DNA of 64,000 nt from contig JACKQL020000022.1 in the NCBI GenBank assembly GCA_018296165.2, positions 186,001 through 250,000 on the forward strand, given 5' to 3'. This document shows positions 31,337 through 43,229 of this stretch, piece by piece (within the stretch, counting starts at the first letter, position 1; each line of letters starts with the position of its first letter). The notes beneath the pieces are model-generated. The model was not told the DNA's origin. It saw only the letters and a program-made list of their open reading frames with translations, and searched no databases. The DNA comes from Termitomyces sp. T153 (taxonomy: Eukaryota > Basidiomycota > Agaricomycetes > Agaricales > Lyophyllaceae). Position numbers and translations under genes: made by a program.

Positions 31337-32830
31337 TCATCTGACTCTGCATTGTCCTCTGTTTGATGCACATTCCAAGAAGCAAGATGGGAGATCATCA
31401 TAACCATTGTGATTGTGATTGCCATTGCTATCGGATTCCTCTATTACCATCTGTTGGCCCTTGAGCTTGCACTTGATTGGTTCATCCAAATCAGTAGCAT
31501 CCAGCTGTAATACATTCTTATGTTTCAAATAGTGCTGTGATGGTTCCTCTTGGCACTCTTCTTCTTCTTCCTGTAGGTGGCTGACCACATTCACACTCAG
31601 CTTTCTCACAGCAAGAGATGTCATTGCTGGGCTTTTGGGGTGGTGCTGAAGCTTTGTAATTCTGGTGGATTGTACCATCTTTACTATAGAACATACTACA
31701 AACAAACATGAGTAAACAACAAACTAGGGAAAATATTTACTCATTCCAATATTTCAGGGTCTCATGTGCCCACTTGCTGTTGATCAGTTGAAATAGCACA
31801 AAAACATTGTAGTAGAAATCCAGAAAGAAAAATAGACTGTTCATCATATTTCACTGTGAGAGGAAACTTGGAGCAAGTCTCATCTATAGCAATAGTATCA
31901 GATAAGAACATGTTCAAATAATTGTCACTTACCTGAACAGCTGAATACACAATGAGCTCTAAGGTTATTGATTTCACACAGAACTTGTCTGCAATTGGCC
32001 ACTTTGTCAAAACCTTTTTGACTTGTTTGATGTCAGATCCAAACAACATGTGATGGCAGACCTGAAAGAGTGTCAGCATAAAAAGATAAACATAAACATA
32101 AGCACACACTAATGAGAAGTGCTCCTTGGCAAAGTCTCTTCATGATCTTCTCATATGTGTCAGGCTCCATGTCATCTGCAAAGCCAGTCTTGCTTGTTTA
32201 AAAGCATTGAGTGTCATGATACATAAAGCATGGGAAGTTGTGTGCAGTCACTCTAATCTGACTGGTGCTGAGCATCCAGCAAAAGTTGAAAAACAGAGTA
32301 AGTACAATAAAAAATAAGAGATAAGCTTATGTGTTGTCATATTTCCAAGTCAAAAGACATAATAAAAGACCAATATCATGATGGTGGAATCTGCATGTAT
32401 GTTTCTTGTTAGGAAATGATACAGTAATATTAGTGTAATTATACCATCCTTCACCTTACAAGTGTCTGCCATGCAAGCCTTTGTTACTCCATCATGAAAC
32501 TAGCAAGGTGTCAATAAGATAATCAAAAAAGACAACTATGTATGCATACCACATCAACAGATTTTTGGACGTCACTCTCATTCTACTTCTCCCCCTCTAT
32601 ATCATGGCACAGCCTAGTCAAAGGTGTATGGATTGAGAATTGAGTGACATGATAATCTTGAAGGCCTTGAGTAGAATTTTTTTCATGTTTCATCTAGAGG
32701 TACAAACAATAAGTATTTCAATGCATATAAGTTGCAAAACATAACTCACTTTTTGCCTTTGCCATCTTCATCATCATCATCTTCTTCTTCTTCATCTACA
32801 TTCTCATCCTGATCCTGGGATGCAATATAG
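31337..32830 (-). pseudogene. Unrecognised decayed protein gene
   Basis: Minus-strand fragments have coding character but no family that I recognise. An acidic stretch at about 32820-32760 (VDEEEEDDDDEDGKGK) comes first, then pieces with HVTQFSIHTPLTRLCHD, GFADDMEPDTYEKIMKRLC (about 32190-32120) and WPIADKFCVKSITLELIVYS (about 32000). Last comes an open frame (31705-31337) with HLQEEEEECQEEPSQHY and CKLKGQQMV. Stops and AT-rich interruptions suggest old introns or decay. CpG is almost absent. It could be a relic of a transposon-borne or expanded gene family. Confidence 0.35.
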
Positions 32831-34741
32831 GAGATGTCAAGAAGTCTGGCTGCAACAAGGCCATGCATAAAGACTGCATTGAGTTCAAACAGATTTATGA
32901 TGCAAGGTATCAATTTTCAGGCTTGTAGGAATTTAGATAGTGAACCTTTTCTATACTTATTGTCAGTATGTACACACAATAAATTGTGGAAACTTGTCTT
33001 TCTTTGCCTTGTTTTGTTGGTAGTTGCCAGTTTTCAATTGTGATCTAACTTTCCTGAATCAGCGTTCAGAATCTTGAGTAGATCAATCCTGATGTGAATG
33101 TAGCATCATTTGAGTCATATGAACTCATTATGTTGGTTCAACCCTTTCAATCAGAGTTGAACCTTTCTCAGTGTTTGACAATATTTGGCAGACTCAGTTC
33201 AAGACCAGCACTGTAGTGTCAGTGGTGAAAGCATCATAGGGATATCCACAGAAAATCTCTCAAGGACTCATGCTTTGAAGATCCATCAAAAGGCAGGGAA
33301 TACTACAATACATCCTACTTGGGTTTTGAGAGTGACAAGATCTCAGACAAAGAAGAGTATACAATGATTCAATCCTTCAAATCAGTTTGGCAATTTGAAT
33401 GGTTGACTCTGTTCATGTAATGGTGCACCCTCTATATTGGGCCTGGCTATACTGTACTATTGTAGTGACCAGATTACCATAACTGGCAGTGTGACCTAAC
33501 ACTACCTAGCAACTGTATTAACAATGATGTAAGGCAGACTTGCCTTACTTTAGTACATTCATGTAGCAAAACCAATTGACTTGCTTTGACTTACATGCCA
33601 TATGCTGTGAGTGCAAGTCCCATGACAAAACCATTACATCTTTGATCTTCTCAATTGTCATATTTTTGCAACAAACTTGCTTGTTTGTGCTTGTTCTTGT
33701 CTCACTGCTGGCACTCAATTGTGTTTCCTTGGGAAAAAAACAAAAGGAAACCTGTTATGCCATTTCTTATGTGGAAATTTCTGATGGAAAAAGTCTTTGA
33801 ACAAAGGAAATTTGCCTTTTTCTATAGTAAAAAGCTAGCCAAGAAACAGATTACAGGTTTCTTTGACTCTTTTTTCATTGAAAATATTTTCTGGCACCAG
33901 CAGTGTCTTCTTCTCTCATCTCTCATTGTCCCTTTCACCCATCATCACCACACTCCATACCCCAATATGAAAAGAAACAATCATGAGTACTACCAATATG
34001 GAGTAAGTGATTGAGCAGATCCAGGTCAAGCATCAACCTATCATTGACTGGACTCAACATACCCTCAAAGACAGAAATGTCATTAGCACACAAGAGCTGG
34101 TTGTCAAAGGAATACATTGGTTGTTCTCATTTTTCTCTGGGAAGGATGTTTGGACACATGTTTACTGGTTGTTTTTCAGGTGCGCATAGATTGATGAGGG
34201 TGCATGAGGATGGTGATGGGGTTTTTGGGCATCATGCCCAAAACAAATATGACAAACATGAGTACAAGTATGAATATCAACAAGAGACAGAGAAAGAGTG
34301 TAGATGCATCTATCAATATCAATATCAATGTTGATGGCACTGGCAATACTTCCATGATGTTGGTCACTTTGTTTGGACCTCCAACCACCAGCACACCTCC
34401 AACTGCACCTCTATCACTAACTAAAAGTGCACCCCCAACAACATCAGCACCCCTCATCTTCCACCACTCAGATCTTCCTACACATATGCAGATGCAGACA
34501 TATGCCCCACACCCACATCCACACCCACACCCACATCCATACCCACACCCACACACATATGCACCTCCACTATCCAAATCCTCATCTGCATCTTTTGTGC
34601 ACCTCTTGTTTGTCTCCCCCTCATGCTGGGTTGAGAGGTGTTCTTTGCCTCTCTGGATACAGGTGTGAGTTCAGAAATGGAAACAGAAATGGAAACAGAA
34701 ATGAAGACAGTAGGGATGAGGGGAACCTTGGTCTCTTGGAG
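32830..34741. other. CpG-poor intergenic relic DNA
   Basis: Mostly AT-rich sequence with simple repeats and no recognisable gene. Short frames (for example 33185-33367) have no motifs. ATCAATATCA repeats occur at 34308-34330 and GGAAACAGAAAT repeats at 34678-34705. Confidence 0.4.
34500..34560 (+). repeat. CACACCCACATC minisatellite
   Basis: Imperfect six-base units (CACACC, CACATC, CATACC) repeated about ten times. They give His/Pro- and Val/Gly/Cys-rich frames with no gene value. Confidence 0.8.
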
Positions 34742-34746
34742 GGATG

Positions 34747-35789
34747 TGTCACAACCCACTCCCAGACCTCTGGACCCCTCCCCAAGCCACCTCGCTTCCA
34801 TAGAGTTCCCCCCCAACACCCCTCACAACTTGCCCCAGCCTTTGTTCATCTGTGGCACCTATTCCAGCTAACTCTGATGCTTCCTCAGCAAACCCCAACA
34901 ACCTCCTGGCAAACTCTGATATGTCCCCTGCAGGCCCTGTCATTTCCCCTTCTCCTCCCAAACCCCTGGGCCCCTCCAACATCTCTCCTGACCCAGGCAC
35001 ACATCACTGACTTGTCCCCATGACCCACACAACCACTCCAGAACTCTCCAATGACTATAGAGCAGACCATGTTCCCCTTAGTTCCCATCAGAATATCTCT
35101 ATGGCCTGCCATCTGATTAGAACTGACACCCATTACCCCACATGGCTCTGACAAGCCCCACCATTGCACCCTCAGTCCCCAGAGGAGGTCCAGTAGTCAG
35201 TATATAAGCCGTAGAGTAGCATCTATTACACTAGTTTTGATATTACCTGTGGTTACCTGTTCCTTGTTACATTTTGTCCTGTTTCCATCTCTAGTCTTGT
35301 ATCTCTCATCTCAATTTTATTTTGTTCTTGCCTCTATCTTGCCTTGACTCTGTCTTGTCTTGCTTATCTCTGTTTCCTTTATTATTGCCTAAGTTCCTTT
35401 CACTCTAATGCTGTTACAAACTCTGCACATAATTTTCAACACTCCAGCATTCATAATTAACTCCAGGCCTTGTTCTATGCTTGGCCCTGGACCCCATCAT
35501 CATTACTTGATCCCCCATCAATCTCTGGCTCTGCTCCCATCACTTGTGTAGCCTCTGCTTGCCCCACAGTCTGTATATTTGCCCATGGACTTATGCCTGA
35601 TGCTCCTCCAAACCCAACACTTATTGTACCTGGTCTTAGACTTGCTCAGACCACTTCTCTTGACTTATCCTTGCAAGTATCTGAAGTCCAGACCACCCTG
35701 GAGCACTAGGTCATAAGTGCAGGACATTGCATCTGCCCAGTAAGGACTTTCCCGGTTATGCTGAACCCCATGGTCAGTGGAACCTGACA
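34747..35789 (+). repeat. Solo LTR of the A/B superfamily
   Basis: The 1043 bp repeat starts TGTCACAACC and ends AACCTGACA, flanked by a perfect GGATG duplication (34742-34746 and 35790-35794). It has TATATAA (35201-35207) and, 32 nt on, AGTTTTGATATTA (35233-35245), one C-to-T change from the RNA-start motif of B. CpG is nearly absent, unlike the LTRs of A and B, so it is much older or has been heavily methylated. No internal sequence remains: it formed by recombination between two LTRs. Confidence 0.92.
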
Positions 35790-35794
35790 GGATG

Positions 35795-38230
35795 TTAGCA
35801 TGAAGTGGGAGAGGGAGAGGAAGCAAGAGGAGGGTGTGTTGTTGCAAAGAGGTTTGCCTGCTATTTGCTTAAGTTTGTCTGTCTGTCTTGCCTCCACCAT
35901 TGATGCTGTTGATTGGTGTTGTCAGTGTGGCACAAGAGCACAGAGGCATCTATGCTGGTGTAATAGGAGAGCATAAGTGCAGAGTTGTCATTGAGACCAA
36001 GGCATGAGTCACCTCTGGACGGTGCAGAATCACCACTCATATGGGGTGGTAGTACTAAGCATGCCCTGTTGCCCTTCTCCTCCACTGCCACTGCCACCAC
36101 CTGACAGTGCAGAGTTGCCTCTGCTTGTAGATGTGGATAAAAATAGTAATAGAGTCAAATCTATGCCATGTTGTGCAAGGCTTTTTGATGTCAAATTCTC
36201 ATGTACTCCCTACATGTATTCTTTCTCCATAGCTTACTGGTCTATCTTTCTCTCTATATGTGAAACAACCTCACACTTTCACAGCAATGAGGGTGTACTA
36301 TGGCTGGAAATCCCTTTTCCTTGTCATGAAGATATGCCAAACAGACCATGGAATTGGAATTATACCTTTGTTGCTCAGCTTGGTGTCAGAGGCTGTCCAA
36401 TGCCATATCATTGTGGTCATGTTTCCAAAGGGTTGAGCTCTGTCAGTGAGTATACCTTTGTATTTTGTGTCTAAGTCACTAGTCTATGTTTATCAGACTA
36501 CTTGTTTTATACTCAATGGTACTTGAGCTCCTATTGCATGTTAATCATCATACAAAGCCCATCCATATCAATGTGAACATGATTCTCATTGAAATTGAGA
36601 AAGATCTAGTAGACCATTTTGTTGATTGTCAGCATTTCATGTTGTAAAAAAGAATTATATCAGTAAAGATCTAGTGATTACTATCAATTCAGATAATATT
36701 TTAACCACTATCAATTGAGATAATATTCAAAATACATTCCATCAAAGATATCACATATACAAGTAATATAATCACCATGATTATATTTGTCATGGCTAAT
36801 GCATCACACACCATATATCTAAACACCTTTTTCCTGATCAGTAAATATTCTACTGGGTACAACAGAAGGCATCAAAACCATGGGAACATTCCTATTAAAA
36901 TCAGGAGCCTTCACAAAGACAGGCTCATCCAGACAAGAGAAAATGCCAAAACCAATGATGAAGGATGATGAAGACAAGGGATGACAAAGACAAGGAAAAA
37001 GATGAAGAATACTGGAGGAGATTAGAAGAGAGGAAGGAGGAAGATGATACACAGTGAGAACAGATGAGGGTATGACTGGAGGAGAAGGAAGCAAGGGTGG
37101 AGAAGGGTAATGCACAGAAGGGTCAGCAGGAGGTGCACCAGAACATGCCACTGAGAAGTGGGGTATACTCCAAACAGGTCTGCACTGTGAATAAAAGAAC
37201 CAGTGCACACATGATGCCTAGCAGGCACACAAAAGAAGCCAGGGTATGGTGTGCCTCCTGTTCCAGCCAGGATTTGAACTTTGTGTGTTCAATTGCTTCT
37301 GCTGCCACCTGTCATCTGGGCTAATACCAAAATGTTTTCCCATTTCCTCGCTTCATTTTTGGGTCTTTCTGATGTCAGAACTCCTGAATTGAGTATTACT
37401 ACAAACATATGTCTACATGTTATCTCAATTTCTTCAATTCTCTGCTGCTACCACTGTCATAATTGACTGATATTGGATGTTTTACCATGTCCTCACTCCA
37501 TTTTGTGTTGCTTTCCACATATCATTAGAATATTCTAGATCTCACACAATATAATGAAAATGTTGCCCTCTAGGAATACAGTGCATCATTTGGATGCACA
37601 ACAAGTATTTGTGATATTGACTACTCAAGTAAATTACTTGTTGACTCACAAATTCCACTACACTCATGTGTGGACCTCACCAGGCAATCTACCTAGCTAC
37701 CTCTGTCACTGCTGAACTAGGCAGAGATTAGAGCCACTACTGGGTTAGTGCATGTGCATATTTGTTTTTGGCTGACACAAAGTATTTAGGCTTGGATTGC
37801 AATCAGTCAAGCTTGCATTTAGCACTCAAGGTTACATCCTACTTTTCTTTTTAAATTTGGCATCATATATATGTAAAATACATTGCATATCACAAATATA
37901 TTGATCTGAACAAGTGCTTCAGCTGATTACCTATATCTTATCCTTAGCCTTCATCCAGATAGCATAGATGCTGCTGCCTTATTTATGGAATCACTCCTGG
38001 GTCTAGAATAAGGCACCAGCTGTTTATTCTGTGTGGTTGGAGGCTCTGATGGTGGAAGTTCTTCCTTGACTCACCATATACTATGCAGGAGATCCTACTT
38101 GCTTCATTATAGTCAAGACCTCATTTTCAGGGCCTGGTGCTGTCTGATAGCTTTTGAAGCATTTCGAAATCTATAGCACAAGGTCATTAAGACACTTCTT
38201 TCTAGTCCAAGCTCAATTTTAATAGCCTCC
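35795..38230. other. CpG-poor relic DNA
   Basis: No intact gene. A plus-strand patch at about 36290-36430 reads LEIPFPCHEDMPNRPWNW and AQLGVRGCPMPYHCGHV, which looks like a decayed coding exon of an unknown family. A minus-strand copy of the exon-like repeat also found at 42.6-42.8 kb lies at about 37243-37355. Confidence 0.4.
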
Positions 38231-38232
38231 TG

Positions 38233-38497
38233 CTTGTTTGATCTCCCAACATTTCTTGATCTGATGCTCAGAAACATGTTCAATGAACATTGAAGATGCC
38301 TCAACAATGCACCAAGGTAATCTCTTGCATAGCATAATGCCTTGACACTCATCTGAAATCTATCCTTAGTCTTGTTTGATCTCCCAACATATCACAATCC
38401 CATGCCCAGAAACACATTCAACACACATTGAACATGCCTCAACAATGCACCAAGACAATATCTTGCATAGCATAATGCCTTTATACTCATCTGAAAT
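38233..38497 (+). repeat. Tandem duplication of about 135 bp
   Basis: Two adjacent copies both start CTTGTTTGATCTCCCAACAT and both end CATAGCATAATGCCTT...ACTCATCTGAAATC. They differ mainly by C/T and A/G changes. Confidence 0.8.
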
Positions 38498-38819
38498 CCT
38501 TGTACATGCAAGGGCAAAGTTGCAAGCTTAGGCTAATGAGATGCTCAAGCTTAATGGCAGGCTAATGGCATGCTCAAGCTCAATGGCATGCTGAATCTTC
38601 TAACTGTGCCTGAATGTGATGGTATGTGAATCTCCAGTATTGCAGTTGCCTTTAAATATTAGACTGATGCACTGCCAACATTCTCAACATCCTTGCTGAT
38701 TACTCCAACTCTCTGATGGCCTCCCAAGATATACCAACAAACAACAACCCCACTGGTATCAACCAGTATAAAGACTGTTCCAAGTGTTTCTCCTTCATCT
38801 GATTACTCTATCTAATCTA

Positions 38820-40003
38820 GTCTTTTCTAATAACCACACCTGATGATGAGTGTGTTGAGACTATCATTAGGGAAATTATTGCTGCAGGGTTCAGAATCAC
38901 ACAATGGTCAGTGAGCTACTGCTAAAAGAGCATGGTATTAAAATGAGGTTTGTATAATTTTAGAATCTTCTGACTCAACAAGTGACCCTAAAAGTTATTT
39001 GCCAGCCAGGTTCTAAGAAGATTCAACATGGTGTTCTTGTCTCACTTGGACCTCATCATGAGTGCTCTGGTGTTGGCCATGACAAACTGGCTTCTATTGG
39101 GTTCCCAATCTGGAGAGTTTGAGATGTCTGGAGTGGTAAGTGGTAAATGGCTTGGACTTTGGGTTGTGCCAAATAACAGACATCAAAAAGATGTTGCATT
39201 TCTGTTCCTCCACCTTGTTAATGAATTTGGAGGTAAGTCATAATTCAAATATTCATAACAGCAAGTAACTGAGAAATCTAATCTTTGCTTACAGGATTAC
39301 CACTTCGGATGTCTACTGACTGCAGCAGTAAGACCACTCAGGTCTTTGGACTTGCAAATGCATTGAAGTATGTGTTATCTACTCTCACATTGATGTACAT
39401 TGTAAATTTGATTATTTCTTCAAGGAAACATTCCACCCTGAGCTTTCTACTGAAGAACTTCCCACCTACCAATTTCTTTGAAGTGTACAATTGAATGTGG
39501 ATGGCTTGCAGTTTGGCTTCATTGGGGAACAATGTAAAGCAATTTTGGTTGGCTGGTGCAAATGTCTATATTAAATCAAATCCTGACCATTAGTATGCTA
39601 TATTCAACTCTTTGCTTTTTGTATTTGATGTCTCTTTCAATAGCAATTTTGTTCAATGCTATGGCCTCCTCTCATTCAAGCTGAATTTGACTGACTCCAA
39701 GATCATTTAAACAATCACACTGTTAGGAAAGATGCCAACAAGAAGAACCCCTCTGGTGTCTCAGCCAATGTTGCAATGGCACTTCCTGACAAATATGGCA
39801 GAGAAAACTGCCTGCAAGAAGTTGACACCTCAATCTCACCAGAATTTATTGAAGCAATTCAAGGAGAGGAAGAAGAGGATATCCTTGCATTTTGCACTCC
39901 TGAATATAGTGCACAGGCACAAGTCACATTTGATTTTTTGGGCATCCAGGAGGTGACTTTTCTTGATGTTTGGTCTGTTTTTTTTTGGCAATGCTGCCTT
40001 TGA
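38820..40003 (+). pseudogene. Decayed fungal integrase-core-like gene
   Basis: Pieces read, in order, VSELLLKEHGIKM (about 38905-38945), GLWVVPNNRHQKDVAFLFLH (39150-39215), then after a GTAAGT...TACAG intron (about 39232-39293) LPLRMSTDCSSKTTQVFGLA, then LPTYQFLEVYN. Near 39740-39990 come KKNPSGVSANVAM, PDKYGRENCLQEVD and AQAQVTFDFLGIQ. This order and the TDC.S.TTQV.G.A motif match a large agaricomycete family with a DDE/integrase-core-like domain that I recall as 'integrase core domain, rva_4'; this is from memory. Several frame changes and a lost segment show it is a pseudogene. Confidence 0.6.
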
Positions 40004-40314
40004 TGGAGGCATTATAATTTGAACAATCTTTGCCTAGAAGTACTAGGATTGTGAATGTTAAAGAGACATGTTGTCTTCATATAGTGCTAGGACTATGGAC
40101 ATAACTGAGATACTCAGTCTTCATGAGGAGGAGTTAATCTGCAGCAAAGAGGTAGTTAAGAAACTTCTTTTCCTTTAAGTTTCAATTGTTTGCACAATTT
40201 GTTGCACTTGTGGGCTTTCTCCCATGCCTCAATGCCTTCAATACCCTGATCATAGAATCCTGTATCCTTTGTCTGGCTAAAAATAAGATAGGTAAATCTA
40301 TTAAAATCTCAAGA

Positions 40315-42477
40315 TCAATTCAAGATAGACATGCAAGAGTGAGCTTGAGGATCAAACAAAATGACAGATTGATCTGAACCAACAACACCTATGCCAAATG
40401 TCAGTGCAATGCATGCAACAGTAAAATGATCTCACCTTGAAGGTCCATCAAAACCATATCTCCATCATGATCAACAAGTGTATGATGAGCATAGGCATCA
40501 AGTGCAACACCAACAACATCAACACTATGTCCTACTGTAATACTACCACTAAACTTACACTCAGTATAGAGCACGGAAGTGTCAAGAAGTGGTGTAGCAA
40601 GGAATGACTGAAACTTAAGACTTGATTCCTCATCAGGCCAGCAATTTCTAGCTTTTCCAACAAATGTGCCTTCACTATTCCAACAAATATCTGCATATTT
40701 GTGAGAACAAAAACTACCTGTATTGTGGATGACACTCATGATAAATTTGTACACCATGTCTTGGCATGAACAGCAAATGATTCTGCAAAGTATTGGCCAA
40801 GAACTAGTAGCCTAAGTTCAGCAATAAGATCAGCATAGTTTGAGGCTTTGTTGACTTGGGAGCTAACTCCACATTGGAAGATAGCATACATCTTACATCC
40901 AATGCAACCCTGTACTTTGGCTGAAATGTAAAAATAAACAAGGAAGGATGAGACATACCATAAATGCAAATTTTGTAGCACCTTTTGATAAATTACCACC
41001 TTCCACCTTGTTATCAGTAGTGAACTGGCACCAGCTCTTAATTTCTATCTCCTTGTTATAGGAGATCACTTCAGCAAGATTTCCTGCAGCATCAATGGTG
41101 AAAGTGGTCCGATTGAACTCATATCTATGAAATTCAATCTGAAGTATTGCAGAAGTTTGCGGGGGAGGAAAGCACTAGTATATTCTGTTGTAGCAGAGAG
41201 ACCTTCGAAACATTAACATCAAAGAATTGATAGCAGAAATGAAAGAGTACATACTTCCAGAGGCTTTGTGTTTTGTAGATGTTTGGTTGCGAGACATTGA
41301 GCGGGCAACTGAATGACAGGCAGAAAGCTGAGCAGACTGATAGTACAGATCTTCGTCATCCACAATCTATATTTCATTCAGCAAGATGAATGCAGAAGTA
41401 CCAACAGAAATACAGACCAACAAAACCTCGTGAGCGTATACACGAAGGCTAAGTTTGCGATCTTTAAAGTCTCCATCTGATACTTTTGATTCAGATCGAA
41501 GCCCGCTATACATTGCGTCAAAAGTTCCTGCAAGATGTTCCTCTGTTGGTTTGAAATTGATGACTGACTTCGAGTCACAATTCCAAACTCGATACTTAAG
41601 CATGCTAAGAACTGTTACCTCAGAAATAAAAAAAAAGCATACTCTTCGAAATTTAGCTTGAGACCATTGATGTTGGCAGATGGTGTTGTCGACCAAGTCT
41701 TTGCAAGAGTATTTCGTGTTCCATCTAGAAGAGATTTGGCAGAGTCGCTGCCAAAGTATTTCTTGAAGTCAGGTAGAAGTTGGGCCTGTGAGTGCAGTGT
41801 TTAGTGGAAATATGCGTGTACAAGAAATAATCAAAACCTTCTTTGCCGCGTTGCCATTCTTGGGATAATAAAAGAACGTAGCTTCAACAGTGACAACGTC
41901 TGCCTTAGCTTGCTTCTGGAGGCAAGTTATCTTGGCTTTGATACGGGCTGCTTCAGCCGCTTGAAGACCCTTGTTTTTGGTCATCGGTTGATTGAGGCGA
42001 TGTTGGTTGGCAGAAGCTTGAAAAATAGCCGTGCGGGAAAGAATCTCATCTGCTGTTGTGCTAGTAGCTGAAAAAGGAATAGACTAGAGTTAATCGTAGT
42101 ACGATGGGACATTATTGACGTGATTGCTTACAACTAGCAGTGCTTGACAAACCTGTTTCTTAGGGACAGTCAGAAAAGATCTGCAATAAATGACTGACTG
42201 AGCAGCTCACGTTCACGATATGCACCACAGAGAACATTTTTCATGAAGGGGAACACCACAGAGCACACTTCACACTGCGGTTCAGCCTTAGAACCATTGT
42301 TGAGCTGATAGCTAATAAAGATAAGTTAATCAGGCGCACCTCAATTGCTTCCCGCTCAACGGCTGATGAAGCTTTCGACAGCTTCTTGCATTTCATGCAC
42401 TTCTCTTCAGCCAGATTACGGAAGAGTATGGCGCACCCACTGCAGACACCCATAGCAAACAGGCGCAGCAGAGACAA
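40315..42477 (-). CDS. Alpha-kinase family protein (MHCK/EF2K type)
   Basis: Atypical serine/threonine kinase of the alpha-kinase class, much expanded in agarics. The start at 42477 leads a putative zinc region: GVCSGCAILFRNLAEEKCMK, then after a GTGCGC...TATCAG intron CEVCSVVFPF...VLCGAY. A middle part follows (TKNKGLQAAEAARIKAKITC). The kinase core spans about 41660-40317: KYRVWNCDSKSVINFKPT, ITVGHSVDVVGVALDAYAHH (40510-40470), then MDLQ, a GTGAGA...TTCAG intron, and DQSVILFDPQAHSCMSILN with a stop at 40317-40315. The DLQ...DPQAH signature is diagnostic. At least eight introns are implied and not all boundaries are certain. Normally the motif is DLQG; here splicing gives DLQD. It is probably a functional gene, since exons remain open. 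CpG is moderate at its 5' end and low at its 3' end. Confidence 0.72.
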
Positions 42478-42519
42478 GCAACGCAGAAGCTTGGTTCAAC
42501 TGTAAAAAAAATTGATATT

Positions 42520-42850
42520 CAGACTGCGACGTTATGCCAGGCAGAGGCTGGAGCATTTGCAAATTCAACTACAGTAAGTAAAATTACTAAAAGGTAGCTT
42601 GAAAACATTGAAATGTTCAGGTATTGATTAATAATAACCCGAAATGGGCTGGATGCACAGGCGGCAGCAGAAGCCATCGAACGCACAAAGTTCAAATCCT
42701 GGAGAATGAAGTGAGGAAATGGGAAAACATTCGGGTATGAGTTGATAATGAGCCAAAAATAGCCCAGATGACAGGCGGCAGCAGAAGCAATCGAACGCAG
42801 AAAGTTCAAATCCTGGCTGGAACAGGAGGCGCACCGTACCAAGGACTTCA
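42520..42850 (+). repeat. Tandem exon-like repeat (two units of about 120 bp)
   Basis: Each unit has a GT-rich leader, a CAG acceptor-like end and the coding-like segment AAEAIERTKFKSW (first copy) or AAEAIERRKFKSWLEQEAH (second). A preceding piece (42520-42570) reads TATLCQAEAGAFANSTT and ends at GTAAGT. A third copy lies in inverse orientation at 37243-37355, with several CpG changed to TpG or CpA. This is either a duplicated exon of an unknown gene or a dispersed repeat. A TTCA microsatellite follows at 42849-42870. Confidence 0.5.
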
Positions 42851-43229
42851 TTCATTCATTCATTCTTTTCTGTCTATTTCATTTCACTCTACCTGACCTG
42901 CTACTACAACTCGCCCTACCTGACTTATTTACGTCAGCGAAACCACCGCCAGGAAAGGCCTGGATCAACGTTTAACGTACTACTCCTACCTACCGTACTT
43001 GGCTGTCCGTGGCTTGCCGGCGTTAAACAGAGATCCATCCACCCCATGATAATGGATAATTCGGGGTTATCGGATGATCGAGATCATTCGGCCCGAACTA
43101 GATTGGAACTCCAGAGTCAATTCTATGACTCCTTTTCTCACTTGAACGATCTTAATACTTGCTGACCTCTTCAAGTAGTCCTATTGTCTAATCAAATGGT
43201 ACGTGCGATTCACCAGGAAAGACATAAAA

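Noticed and set aside
34176..34668. Frames rich in His/Pro or Cys/Gly/Tyr
   Set aside because: Produced by the CACACC/CACATC minisatellite on either strand.
42685..42700. GTTCAAATCC resembles the B box of a tRNA or tRNA-derived SINE
   Set aside because: No A box at the right distance and no cloverleaf. The same bases read as a conserved peptide (KFKSW) in three copies, so a coding origin is more likely.
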